Source: Paenibacillus alba (GTDB taxonomy: Bacteria; Bacillota; Bacilli; Paenibacillales; NBRC-103111). Taken from it: a stretch of DNA of 64,000 nt. The notes under the pieces are model-generated. The model worked only from the letters and a program-made list of their open reading frames with translations, ran no database searches and was not told the origin of the DNA. The stretch is taken from NCBI RefSeq assembly GCF_013204855.1, contig NZ_JABMKZ010000004.1:62001-126000 (forward strand), given 5' to 3'. Positions 26,458-34,646 of this stretch are shown piece by piece (the stretch's first letter is position 1; each line of letters begins with the position of its first letter). The position numbers and the translations under genes are program-made.

Positions 26458-27510
26458 TCAATGAATATTCAATCTATCCGAAAGCGTATCTTCTACGTTA
26501 ACTTGTGCCTCCGCATGTTCGCTTCGCCACTTGGCAGGCGTATCGCCTTCCCAAGCGCGAAATGCGCGGTAAAACGAATTCTGGTCTTCATATCCGATAA
26601 GGAATGCCACTTCCTTGATATCGAGCGATAAATCTGCCAAATACAGAAGTGCCTGTTCATGCCTTGCTTGTGTGAGCAGATGGTTGAAACTTGTGCTCTC
26701 TTCGGTAAGTCGGCGCTGCAACGTACGGTCGCTCATCCCCAATTCCTTGGCGACCGTCTGTACATCGGGACGTCCACCGCTGAAGCTGCGCTTCATAATC
26801 CATTTGACCATGTCCGAAACGGAACAATTGCCTTGATGTTCTAGCAGCGTGCGGTCCAGTGCAGGGGTCAGAATCTCAAGCAGCTCTTCATTATAGGTAA
26901 GAAATGGACGATCCAGATCTCTCCGATGTAGCGTCAATCGATTGCGATCGGCATTCGTTCGGATATGGCACCCAAAGTAAGATTCAAGAACTTGTACATC
27001 TCCCATTGGTTGGGAAAATTCTACAGTTCTGGCCGCCAGATACTGACCTGTGCCCCGCCGTCCTAATTCAAGCAGGAATGCCAGTGTGATACCAACCAGC
27101 AATGGTGGACAAGATTGATCGGTAATGAGCCATTCCAAATCGATGGTACATTCCTCGCCATCTTCAATCATCCTCAAGGTATCGGGAGGACAGAGCTGTT
27201 TATATCGGACCATACGTTGCAAAGCATCGCGATAATCACGGGCGTGATAGGTTGCCAATATAGTTGGTGGGTATTTCGTTACATCATAAATGGTTGCAAG
27301 TTTAATCATCCCTTGGGCGATGTCACCGGCCAAGTCGGAATACGCCTGCCAGATTGCATAATATTGGGCGGTGTTAACAGCCGGTTCGGAAATAATTGTG
27401 AGCGGCAATCCGGCTTTGCGAGCTACATCATGCGAGGCGATACCCAATTGGCGCAGTCCTTCCCAAAAACCCGGCGGCATTTTGATTCGATCAAAGGAAT
27501 GGGTTTTCAT
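26458..27510 (-). CDS. AraC-family regulator (OruR/ArgR-like N-terminal domain)
   Basis: A 350-residue cytoplasmic regulator. N-terminal 'arabinose-binding' type domain about 15-200 (LGIASHDVARKAGLP..., YPPTILATYHARDYRDALQRMVRYKQL) and C-terminal AraC HTH about 245-340 (VAKELGMSDRTLQRRLTEE, IKEVAFLIGYEDQNSFYRAFRAWEGDTPAKWR). ATG 27510 follows AGAAGGAGG with 7-nt spacing. Typically activates a linked oxidoreductase gene; here the SDR gene follows directly. This subfamily is more common in proteobacteria and actinobacteria, so transfer is possible. Confidence 0.9.
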   Translation of the reverse strand: MKTHSFDRIKMPPGFWEGLRQLGIASHDVARKAGLPLTIISEPAVNTAQYYAIWQAYSDLAGDIAQGMIKLATIYDVTKYPPTILATYHARDYRDALQRMVRYKQLCPPDTLRMIEDGEECTIDLEWLITDQSCPPLLVGITLAFLLELGRRGTGQYLAARTVEFSQPMGDVQVLESYFGCHIRTNADRNRLTLHRRDLDRPFLTYNEELLEILTPALDRTLLEHQGNCSVSDMVKWIMKRSFSGGRPDVQTVAKELGMSDRTLQRRLTEESTSFNHLLTQARHEQALLYLADLSLDIKEVAFLIGYEDQNSFYRAFRAWEGDTPAKWRSEHAEAQVNVEDTLSDRLNIH

Positions 27511-27695
27511 TCTTTGACACCTCCTTCTGGTAACTGATACATCCGCTCGCTGACTTACAGATATTATGATACTCTTAACGTTCCGACATGTAACTAGCAT
27601 AAGGTGCCAACAAACTTGCATATTGCGCCAATTCGCAGTGAAGCTGAACTGAATTATGAAACTAGCTGTCAGAAATAAACGTACATCCGCATGAA

Positions 27696-27738
27696 AAATG
27701 CGACACCTCCCGGTAAATTCGGGTTAGGTGTCGCATTT
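27696..27738 (-). terminator. Strong hairpin within the kinase remnant area
   Basis: Perfect 13-bp stem AAATGCGACACCT with a GC-containing inner loop; on the minus strand it is followed by T5. Fits a terminator for the minus-strand aldo-keto reductase gene reading through the kinase remnant. Confidence 0.65.
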
Positions 27739-27746
27739 ACTAAGAG

Positions 27747-28029
27747 CCTCTGATTGAGAATGCTGTCAAGCACGGCCTCCTTAGCCAAAACAAAGGTGGT
27801 ACGGTCCATATTCGGATTACTCGCCAAGACAGCTTCACGCTGATTGAAGTAAAAAATAATGGCAAGGGTATGGAGCAAGAAAGGTTATTCAACTGTTGAG
27901 TCCTACGATGAAAGGAAAAAAGGAATTGGACTCTCCAATACGAATCGACGATTAACTCAATTATACGGTCAAGGTTTGTCTATTTTCAGTGCACCCAATG
28001 AAGGGTGTCCGCCCGAAGAGCAGTTGTGA
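27747..28029 (+). pseudogene. LytS/YesM-type histidine kinase, 3' remnant with frameshifts
   Basis: The plus strand reads PLIENAVKHGLLSQNKGG, RITRQDSFTLIEVKNNGKGM (N-box and G1-box of a HATPase domain) and then stops at an in-frame TGA near 27892. After a shift the sequence continues KGIGLSNTNRRLTQLYG (G2 box) and ends with a TGA at 28027. Everything upstream of the N-box is missing. It is the dead 3' end of a His_kinase/HATPase sensor; a convergent aldo-keto reductase gene ends 13 bp away. Confidence 0.85.
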
Positions 28030-28042
28030 ATTTATACTCAAT

Positions 28043-29014
28043 TTATACCAATTGGTGCGGTACATAAAGTTCTTCTAAACTCGTGATTTCTTCAGGTGTC
28101 AATTTAACCGACAATGCCGAAACCGCTTCTTCGAGATGGCTGATCTTGGTCGACCCGATAATCGGTGCTGTGACCTCTTCTTTTTGCAACAACCACGCAA
28201 GTGCAATTTGTGCGCGTGGAAGGTCTCGGTTAGCGGCAACTTCCGCAACTCTTTCCACAACTTTGCGATCAGCTTCTTCCGTTCTTGAAAATAACGCCTT
28301 TGCTACCTGGTCATTCTCGGATCGTGTGGTTTGCTCATTCCAATCGCGGGTTAACCGGCCTGCAGCCAAAGGCAGGTAAGGAGTGACGCCAACTCCCTCA
28401 TCTTTGCAAAGGGGGAGCATTTCTCGTTCTTCTTCTCGATAGAGTAAGTTAAGTCTATTTTCCATGGAAACGAATCGCGTCCAGCCATTGCGTTCTGCGA
28501 CATGCTGAGCTTTGGCAAACTGCCATGCCAACATGGAGGATGCTCCGATGTATCTTACCTTGCCCGCCTTAACTAAATCGTGAAGTGCCTCCATCGTCTC
28601 TTCAATCGGCGTACTATTATCCCAACGATGGATTTGGTACAAATCGACGTAGTCCATTCCAAGTCGTCTTAGACTTTTATCAATCTCGGTCATAATGGCT
28701 TTACGGGAAAGTCCCATAGCATTCGGACCTTTTCGCATTGGAACAAATACCTTTGTAGCTATGACGACTTCGTCACGCTGAGCGAAGTCCTTCAAGGCAC
28801 GTCCAAGAATTTCTTCGCTTGTTCCGTCGGAATACATGTTGGCGGTACTGAAAAAGTTGATGCCCAAATCAAGTGCTTTTTTAATGATCGGTCTGCTTTG
28901 CTCCTCATTTAATGACCACGGGGTATTGCCGCGTTCAGGTACTCCGAAGCTCATGGTTCCTAGGCTTAACTTTGAAACCTCCAACCCGCTGTGTCCAAGT
29001 TTTACATATTCCAT
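28043..29014 (-). CDS. Aldo/keto reductase with altered catalytic tetrad
   Basis: A 323-residue NADPH-dependent reductase of the YajO/YghZ-like group. ATG 29014 follows AAGGAG by 11 nt. Tyr (NMYSDG), Lys (IATKVF) and His (YQIHRWD) of the tetrad are present, but the Asp of the usual DTANVY is Ser (FFSTANMY). Cofactor segments PLAAGRLTRDW and PIIGSTKISHLEEAV are normal. It is divergent from a MarR gene whose operators lie between them, so it is probably de-repressed by an electrophile or phenolic ligand. Confidence 0.9.
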   Translation of the reverse strand: MEYVKLGHSGLEVSKLSLGTMSFGVPERGNTPWSLNEEQSRPIIKKALDLGINFFSTANMYSDGTSEEILGRALKDFAQRDEVVIATKVFVPMRKGPNAMGLSRKAIMTEIDKSLRRLGMDYVDLYQIHRWDNSTPIEETMEALHDLVKAGKVRYIGASSMLAWQFAKAQHVAERNGWTRFVSMENRLNLLYREEEREMLPLCKDEGVGVTPYLPLAAGRLTRDWNEQTTRSENDQVAKALFSRTEEADRKVVERVAEVAANRDLPRAQIALAWLLQKEEVTAPIIGSTKISHLEEAVSALSVKLTPEEITSLEELYVPHQLV

Positions 29015-29045
29015 TTGATAACACACTCCTTAAGTATATTGGGAA

Positions 29046-29212
29046 AGCATTAACGCCTTCAGGTTGTCTACACATATCTCGGCGAGCCAGTTCTCGAGAC
29101 TACATCACCACGGGAGTTCACGTCTCTCGTTCGAGAATGTGCCTGTCGGACAGTCCTCGACGCTACCCGTGAGGGTCCGGACATACGCTTCGACGCTCTT
29201 CGCGGCGCCCGG
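29046..29212. other. GC-rich island of unknown origin
   Basis: About 165 bp that are clearly richer in G+C than the flanks, with several small inverted repeats (e.g. TCTCGTTCGAGA near 29130). Neither strand gives a recognisable protein, although a minus-strand frame is open for about 35 codons. Could be the scar of a mobile element; nothing is certain. Confidence 0.3.
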
Positions 29213-29263
29213 GTTGATATGTCAACCTAGAACACTGTAACACCTTGTAGTTGATACGTCAAC
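29213..29263. promoter_or_regulatory. Two MarR-type operators
   Basis: Perfect palindromes GTTGATATGTCAAC at 29213-29226 and GTTGATACGTCAAC at 29250-29263, centres 37 bp apart. The second overlaps the MarR promoter (-35 TTGTAG 29245-29250, 18-bp spacer, -10 TATTAT 29269-29274), the first sits on the side of the divergent aldo-keto reductase gene. Arrangement implies autorepression and joint control of both genes. Confidence 0.75.
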
Positions 29264-29280
29264 CATGGTATTATGTTCCT

Positions 29281-29751
29281 ATGGATAATAACGAACTAAG
29301 TACAGAGGAAATGCGAATATGGAATATGTGGAAAGGTTCATTTAAGAGAATCTTCGGTCGTGTTATCAAAGAGATGTCCGAACACACAGGACTATCCGAG
29401 GGAGATTTTGGAGTATTAGATCGGTTGGTCCAATTTGGGAACGGTAAGCTTCGACAACAGGAATTAGCCGACTCGATGGACTGGGATAAGAGCCGATTAT
29501 CACATCATCTAACGCGGATGGAAAAACGTGGACTTATTCTGAGAAAACCATTTGACACAGATCGTGGTGTTCAAGTCATCATTACTTCCGCCGGAAAGTC
29601 AACCTTGGATGAGGCCCTTCCCATAGTCTCTAAGGCAATACGCAAATATTTTCTAGATCAATTAACCGATCAAGACATTGAGTCAATTACTAAGCTGGCG
29701 GAAAGAACAACAACAAGGGCTTCATCGTCTTGTGAAGACTCGCCACCTTGA
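29281..29751 (+). CDS. MarR-family regulator
   Basis: A 156-residue winged-helix regulator. Core: SEGDFGVLDRLVQFGNGKLRQQELADSMDWDKSRLSHHLTRMEKRGLILRKPF, then the wing D-T-D-R-G-V-Q-V and a C-terminal dimer helix. ATG 29281 is chosen for the family-like N-terminus; there is no Shine-Dalgarno sequence, and the A of this ATG lies 7 nt after the predicted -10 box, so the mRNA may be leaderless. Divergent from the aldo-keto reductase gene and flanked by two operators it should bind. Confidence 0.88.
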   Translation: MDNNELSTEEMRIWNMWKGSFKRIFGRVIKEMSEHTGLSEGDFGVLDRLVQFGNGKLRQQELADSMDWDKSRLSHHLTRMEKRGLILRKPFDTDRGVQVIITSAGKSTLDEALPIVSKAIRKYFLDQLTDQDIESITKLAERTTTRASSSCEDSPP

Positions 29752-29985
29752 CCGCTGTTTAATGTTATTCATGAGGCATATAAGTACCGCAATTGACAAG
29801 GAATTGGCTCCTTTCCACCGAAACCGGCGTAGGGGCCTTTTTCACATGCAAAATCCCCCTCTAGGTAGTAAATTATTCTGTGACTCCAAAAAACGCAGCT
29901 CCCACCTCCGTGTTTTGGCGGTAGTTTTTATTGCAGTATCCCAATTGTTCAGCTCCGCTGAAAACTTATACATTCTGATACTACA
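29752..29985. other. Intergenic region
   Basis: Between the MarR gene and the convergent Old Yellow Enzyme gene. An open plus-strand frame runs through it but shows no ribosome site or motif; no gene is called. Confidence 0.4.
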
Positions 29986-29991
29986 AAAAAA

Positions 29992-30020
29992 CGGGCTCTC
30001 CCACTAACTCGGAGTGCCCG
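29992..30020 (-). terminator. Terminator of the Old Yellow Enzyme gene
   Basis: Ten-bp stem CGGGCTCTCC/GGAGTGCCCG with one mismatch; on the minus strand it is followed by T7. Lies 24 bp past the stop at 30044. Confidence 0.75.
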
Positions 30021-30043
30021 ATCAAACAATCAAAAAAGCAGAA

Positions 30044-31171
30044 TCAAGATAGTGAACGCAGCGCTTCAGGGGTGAAAGGCATCAGCTCGTCAAGCCGGCC
30101 ATCGCGGACCTTAGCCGCCCATGCCGGATCAACCAGCAGCGCACGGCCGACTGCAACCAGATCGAACTCTTGGTTGTTAAGCTTGTCGGTCAAGGTATCC
30201 ACGTTCGCCGTACCTGCATTTTCCCCTCTAAACGAAGATAGAAATTCATTATCCAGACCTACGGAGCCCACAGTGATTGTAGGTTTGCCAGTTAATTTTT
30301 TAACCCAGCCTGCGAAATTCAGATCGGAACCGGCGAACTCCGGTTCCCAGAAGCGGCGGGTCGAGCAGTGAAATGCATCAACGCCCGCTTCTACAAGCGG
30401 CGCAAGGAATTTGGCCAGTTCATCCGGATTGGCTGCCAATTTCGCCTCGTAATCACTTGATTTCCATTGCGATATCCGCAGTACGATAGGGAAATCGGGT
30501 CCTACGGCGCGGCGGCAAGCCGCAATAATTTCAGCCGCAAAACGGGTTCTTTTCACAAGGTCTCCGCCATAGCTGTCAGTGCGTTGGTTCGTTTTCTCCC
30601 AGAAAAACTGATCGATCAAATAGCCGTGAGCACCATGAAGCTCAATCCCGTCAAATCCGATCCGTTTGGCATCCGCCGCCGCTTGTGCATAAGCAGCAAC
30701 AACGGAATCGATGCGTTCCTGACTCATCGGCTCATTGACTTTTTCCCCGGTCGCAAGATCCAAGCCTGAAGGTCCGATCGGCAACTCCTCCGGATTCGGA
30801 CCGGCTCCTACCTTACGGTCTGTGCCGATATGCCACAACTGCGGCATAATCAGCCCGCCAGCTTCATGTACTTCCGCGACGACGTTAGCCCAGCCCTTCA
30901 GTGCTTCCTCCCCATGGAAATTCGGAATATTCGGATTATTGGTGGCAGCTGGATCGTTGATCAGAGTGCCCTCCGTAATAATAAGCCCTACACCGTTCTC
31001 GGCACGGCGACGGTAATAAGCAGCCACATCAGGACCCGGCACTCCTCCGGGAGAGAAGGCTCTTGTCATTGGCGCCATGACGACCCGGTTCTTTAGCTTC
31101 AAGGTACCAAACTTGAAGGACTCGAATAAAGGTCCTAGCTTGGAGACAGGTTGGATGTTATGATTATTCAT
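30044..31171 (-). CDS. NADH:flavin oxidoreductase, Old Yellow Enzyme family
   Basis: A 375-residue FMN-dependent ene-reductase. ATG 31171 follows GGAGG by 10 nt. TIM-barrel signatures: LKNRVVMAPMTRAFS, HAGGLIMPQLWHIG, the active-site GFDGIELHGAHGYLIDQFFWEKTNQRTDSYGG, FPIVLRISQWK, and FMN-phosphate loop PTITVGSVG plus LVAVGRALLVDP. It reduces alkenes, quinones or nitro compounds with NAD(P)H. The size and motifs fit the classical class rather than the thermophilic-like YqjM class. Stands as a single-gene unit; it lies next to a MarR/aldo-keto reductase pair, suggesting a reductive detoxification neighbourhood. Confidence 0.92.
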   Translation of the reverse strand: MNNHNIQPVSKLGPLFESFKFGTLKLKNRVVMAPMTRAFSPGGVPGPDVAAYYRRRAENGVGLIITEGTLINDPAATNNPNIPNFHGEEALKGWANVVAEVHEAGGLIMPQLWHIGTDRKVGAGPNPEELPIGPSGLDLATGEKVNEPMSQERIDSVVAAYAQAAADAKRIGFDGIELHGAHGYLIDQFFWEKTNQRTDSYGGDLVKRTRFAAEIIAACRRAVGPDFPIVLRISQWKSSDYEAKLAANPDELAKFLAPLVEAGVDAFHCSTRRFWEPEFAGSDLNFAGWVKKLTGKPTITVGSVGLDNEFLSSFRGENAGTANVDTLTDKLNNQEFDLVAVGRALLVDPAWAAKVRDGRLDELMPFTPEALRSLS

Positions 31172-31337
31172 TTTAGCATTACCTCCACTACGAATAAATT
31201 CTCGTTTAATTAAGCTCGTCACTTAAACTGTCATATTTATCATTACAGTTAATGGATATACTATACCATACTATTTGCAAAAGCACTACTTTTACATACC
31301 GCCCTCTTTCGGATGGCGAAAAGGTGTTCCGATAAAA

Positions 31338-31362
31338 TAAAAAAAAACCGCAGTTTCTGCGG
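31338..31362 (-). terminator. Terminator of terD pair, flank-conserved family copy A
   Basis: Stem CCGCAG/CTGCGG with a TTT loop and T9 on the minus strand. The 30 bp upstream of it on the minus strand (31363-31394) resemble those before two other terminators at 33046 and 41715. Confidence 0.8.
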
Positions 31363-31409
31363 ATATTAACCGGACTATTTTCTTGTCACTCGACGTTATT
31401 CCTTAACTA

Positions 31410-31450
31410 AACCAAGGAGCAGCTGCCGCGCGGCGATCTGCTCCTTGGTT
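31410..31450 (-). terminator. GC-loop hairpin after the terD pair
   Basis: Perfect 13-bp stem AACCAAGGAGCAG with a CTGCCGCGCGGCGAT loop region, 53 bp past the stop of the first TerD gene. No T-run; member of the four-copy hairpin family. Confidence 0.6.
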
Positions 31451-31502
31451 ACACGGTGCAATTATATGTCATCTCTGACATCAAAATCGAAGTCGCTGCC
31501 GC

Positions 31503-32078
31503 CTAAGCTAAACCATAATCCTTCGCTAAACCACCAAGACCGTCTCTATATCCACTTCCTACGGCTGAGAACTTCCACTCACCTGAATTCCTATATAACT
31601 CACCTACGACAACAGCAGTTTCAATTGAGAAATCTTCACCCAGGTCATAACGAATTAGTTCTTGGCCATCCACTTCATTAACAATACGGACATAAGCATT
31701 TGAAACTTGTCCGAAGTTTTGATTGCGCTCTGCAGCTTCGTGAATCGTAATAGCAAAAGCAATTTTATCGATATTTGCAGGAACCGCCGATAAATCAACT
31801 TTAATTTGCTCGTCATCACCATCGCCAGCACCTGTACGATTGTCACCATTATGTACAACAGATCCATTTTCATTTTCCTTGTTGTTATAATAGACAAAGT
31901 TTTTTTCGTTATCAACTTTACCTACCGCGTTTGTGCAAAATACAGAACAGTCAAGATCGAAAGCGCCGCCGCCATCGTATTTATTCGTGTCCCAACCAAG
32001 ACCTACAAAGATTTTTGCAAGTCCAGGATTTGTTTTTGTAAGATCTACTTTCTGACCTTTAGATAGATTGATTGCCAT
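31503..32078 (-). CDS. TerD-family stress protein
   Basis: A 191-residue TerD/GSP16 protein. Conserved: [13 protein letters not shown] opening, [13 protein letters not shown], the calcium-binding [15 protein letters not shown] segment, [21 protein letters not shown] and [16 protein letters not shown]. The acidic residues for the two Ca2+ sites are all present. Family role: calcium-dependent tellurite/oxidative and cell-envelope stress tolerance, mechanism unclear. It forms a pair with the TerD gene upstream (29 bp apart), a reduced version of the B. subtilis yceCDEF cluster; no TerC transporter is here. Confidence 0.93.
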   Translation of the reverse strand: MAINLSKGQKVDLTKTNPGLAKIFVGLGWDTNKYDGGGAFDLDCSVFCTNAVGKVDNEKNFVYYNNKENENGSVVHNGDNRTGAGDGDDEQIKVDLSAVPANIDKIAFAITIHEAAERNQNFGQVSNAYVRIVNEVDGQELIRYDLGEDFSIETAVVVGELYRNSGEWKFSAVGSGYRDGLGGLAKDYGLA

Positions 32079-32107
32079 TGTATGATTACCTCGCTTTATT
32101 TTATTTT

Positions 32108-32683
32108 TTATTGGTAACGTTCAGCTAAGTAATCAATATGAGCTGCATGAGCGCCTTCGCCAATTGCATTAAATTTCCACTCGCCATTATTACGATATAA
32201 TTCTCCCGTAATCAGCGCTGTCATAGTAGAGTAATTGTCAGTTAAATTAAACCGAATCAACTCTTGATTATTAGCAGCGTTCACAACTCGGATATAAGCG
32301 GATTTAATCATGCCAAAATGCTGTTTTCTTGCATCAGCTTCATAAATGTTCACAACTACAAGAATCTTATGAACATCGGATGGAACTCTGGCAAGATCAA
32401 TTGAAATTTGTTCATCGTCGCCATGTCCATCGCCTGTCAAATTATCACCAGAATGCATGACAGATTCGCAGTCACTGGCAAGGTTATAAAAACATACAAT
32501 ATTCTCGTCTTTCACTAACTTGCCATGTTCATTAAGAAGAAGTGCAGAAGAATCACAATCAATATCTAGATCTCCGGATTCAATTGTCGCTGGATCCCAT
32601 CCAAGGCCAACTACAAGTTTAGATAGGCCAGTATTGCCCTTAGTTAAGTCTATTTTTTGACCTTTTACGAGATTAATACTCAT
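32108..32683 (-). CDS. TerD-family stress protein, divergent paralogue
   Basis: A 191-residue paralogue of the downstream TerD gene, about 45% alike by eye. [53 protein letters not shown] and [19 protein letters not shown] are all recognisable, so the calcium sites are kept. First gene of the pair; AGGAGG lies 10 nt before the ATG at 32683. In homologous clusters the paralogues interact as a scaffold on the inner membrane. Confidence 0.92.
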   Translation of the reverse strand: MSINLVKGQKIDLTKGNTGLSKLVVGLGWDPATIESGDLDIDCDSSALLLNEHGKLVKDENIVCFYNLASDCESVMHSGDNLTGDGHGDDEQISIDLARVPSDVHKILVVVNIYEADARKQHFGMIKSAYIRVVNAANNQELIRFNLTDNYSTMTALITGELYRNNGEWKFNAIGEGAHAAHIDYLAERYQ

Positions 32684-33045
32684 TGTCTAGGTCACCTCCT
32701 TTCAAGGGAATCAAAAACTTTTGAAACTAGTAGATCTGCTTGGTAAACTAACCTTGCAAATTTCGACAGCAAAATTTTCTCTGCATGATACATACGACGA
32801 TAATCTCAAATAGTTCCAAAAAAGATATAATGTTCAACAAAAATTTTATTAGGCATTAGTAAAGCACCTTTACTAGACTTTCGTGCAATTTGATCTTTTT
32901 GACTTCATCTTCCAGGATTAAATCAACTGAGAATCAGGCTCATTCCCTATTCTTCTATCTCCCCAAGCACGTTGCTTGAAGGAAAAGGACAAGTTAACAG
33001 CTTGAAGGTTGCGATCTGGAGAAATCCACCCCAATGTCATAAAAT
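32684..33045. other. Intergenic region upstream of the terD pair
   Basis: Promoter side of the TerD genes. A 41-codon minus-strand frame (33040 to 32918) starts with ATG but has no ribosome site and no recognisable motif, so it is not called. No sigma-W-like promoter could be read with confidence. Confidence 0.4.
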
Positions 33046-33069
33046 ACAAAAGCCGCGTAAATCGCGGCT
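33046..33069 (-). terminator. Terminator of the YcdB-like gene, family copy B
   Basis: Stem AGCCGCG/CGCGGCT with loop TAAAT, 40 bp past the stop at 33110. Preceded on the minus strand (33071-33096) by a conserved flank shared with copies at 31338 and 41715. Confidence 0.75.
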
Positions 33070-33109
33070 CTTAATGAGATAATGTTCATGTTACCCAATA
33101 AAATCGGGT

Positions 33110-34510
33110 TTATTTCCTGGATTCGATTTGATCCTCTGTAACTGCTTCTCCTGTTGAAAAGTGCCTCCACACAGCATCTTTCGCATCCAAAATATAATAG
33201 TTGTAGTTGGCTTTACGTACAAGGGTATACACCAAAACAGGCTTCACCGGATCTCCCGTAATCGTAACTGGGTTTGTCTGAATTATCCCATCCTCCGTTT
33301 TGTTAACCAAGTTCAGCGGAGGAGTATAGTAGGCCGGGATTACATCGTACGCTTTCATAAGCATAGATTTTAGCTTTGGTTCATCGAACTGTGGGATGTC
33401 CGCCGGCAGCGTGCCGTGCAAGGAGTTGTTTACTTCGGTAACTTCGCCGGATTGGATATCGATGCTAATGGTGACGTATCCGAAATAAACTCTAGATAAA
33501 TTTGCAGTATAAGTCAGTGTGTACGCTGATTCACCCATTCGTGACGGCAGCGTTACAGAATGTTCATGGATGGAATACAGCGTTAGCGCGGAAGCTGCTT
33601 GCGGTAGCGATTTTCTAAGATAATCGGCTGTTTTTTGCTTAGCCTCCTCCTCGCCTATACGATGTTTGCCCTCTAGTGAACATTCATTAAAAAGCGACGT
33701 TAGATCGCCGGTGCTCTGTTGAATTTCCGCAGATGATGAGCAGTAATAAGTTCCCATTGGTTTTCTCCAAATGACTTGCCAAAAGGGGCCGCTTAAATTG
33801 TAATTGAATCCATCAGCTACCTGATAAATAAGCGGATATTGGGCATTTGTCGGAATCACGGCTAGTTCGGTCGCTCTTTTCAATGCTTTCTCTTCACTGT
33901 CGACTGGTTGTACGACCTCTTTGTAGGTAGCAGGAAGCTTCGTTTTTTGTTCTTGAGCTGGTTGATTCATGCTGCCGCTGCCGTCGACTTTTCCGGTGAC
34001 TGCATCCACCCGCCAATTATCTGATAATAATACATATTGATAAATGCCTGTTTTCGTTTGGCCTCTGTTTAATTTATCTGGGAAGACGCGAGTGAAGGTC
34101 GGAGCCAAATGCTCGGCGAACTTCGCGCGTGCCTCTTCCACTGAAATCACGGGTTCGCTTTCTGGAAGCTGAACGTTTTTATCCCATATAATTTGTTTGT
34201 TTATAACCTTCCCGGATGTATCAATGTCAAGATTAATGTAGTTAGCCGGATACCGAATACCGTCAATGGCTCGTAAATAACGAATATAGTAAAAATGCGG
34301 TTTTACAAAAGTATTTTCTTGATAGTCAACCAACACGAATTGATCTTTCGCAAAAGGGTACTCGTTTTCAATATACTGCGTCGCATACTCTTGAACCTGA
34401 TCGAGCCTGACTTCCGATGATTCGACCTTCTCCGCCAATGCAACATTGCTTGCCAGTAGCAGTGTGAATAGGCCGGCCAATACCAGGCTAGTGTTTCGTC
34501 TCTTTTTCAT
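33110..34510 (-). CDS. YcdB/YcdC (PepSY-like) repeat-containing exported protein
   Basis: A 466-residue exported protein: ATG 34510 follows GGAGGT; signal peptide 1-28 (KKRRNTSLVLAGLFTLLLASNVALA). The mature part contains two PepSY/YcdB-like repeats, each with the pattern helix (ISVEEARAKFAEHLAP; IGEEEAKQKTADYL), strands, and an 'S...GEVTEV' strand. Such domains are known as propeptide/protease-inhibitor modules in bacilli. It has no protease domain of its own. Single-gene unit; function unknown, possibly inhibition or chaperoning of an extracellular enzyme. Confidence 0.85.
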   Translation of the reverse strand: MKKRRNTSLVLAGLFTLLLASNVALAEKVESSEVRLDQVQEYATQYIENEYPFAKDQFVLVDYQENTFVKPHFYYIRYLRAIDGIRYPANYINLDIDTSGKVINKQIIWDKNVQLPESEPVISVEEARAKFAEHLAPTFTRVFPDKLNRGQTKTGIYQYVLLSDNWRVDAVTGKVDGSGSMNQPAQEQKTKLPATYKEVVQPVDSEEKALKRATELAVIPTNAQYPLIYQVADGFNYNLSGPFWQVIWRKPMGTYYCSSSAEIQQSTGDLTSLFNECSLEGKHRIGEEEAKQKTADYLRKSLPQAASALTLYSIHEHSVTLPSRMGESAYTLTYTANLSRVYFGYVTISIDIQSGEVTEVNNSLHGTLPADIPQFDEPKLKSMLMKAYDVIPAYYTPPLNLVNKTEDGIIQTNPVTITGDPVKPVLVYTLVRKANYNYYILDAKDAVWRHFSTGEAVTEDQIESRK

Positions 34511-34646
34511 AATTACCTCCACATTTGGATTCATTCATCATAAGAGTTAGACGAATCATTTTCCAATTTGTTTCTTTGATTTCACTTTTTTCCAATATTT
34601 TTTTTCTCATAGGCTCAAAGATATTTGTATTAAACATCGGAAGGGA

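Noticed and set aside
27669..27878. 69-codon minus-strand frame
   Set aside because: It runs through the terminator hairpin and is antisense to the histidine kinase remnant, which explains the sequence better.
29678..30007. 109-codon plus-strand frame after the MarR gene
   Set aside because: Begins inside the MarR gene in another frame, runs into a terminator and shows no motif.
32918..33040. 41-codon minus-strand ORF upstream of the terD pair
   Set aside because: Starts with ATG but lacks a ribosome site and any recognisable motif.
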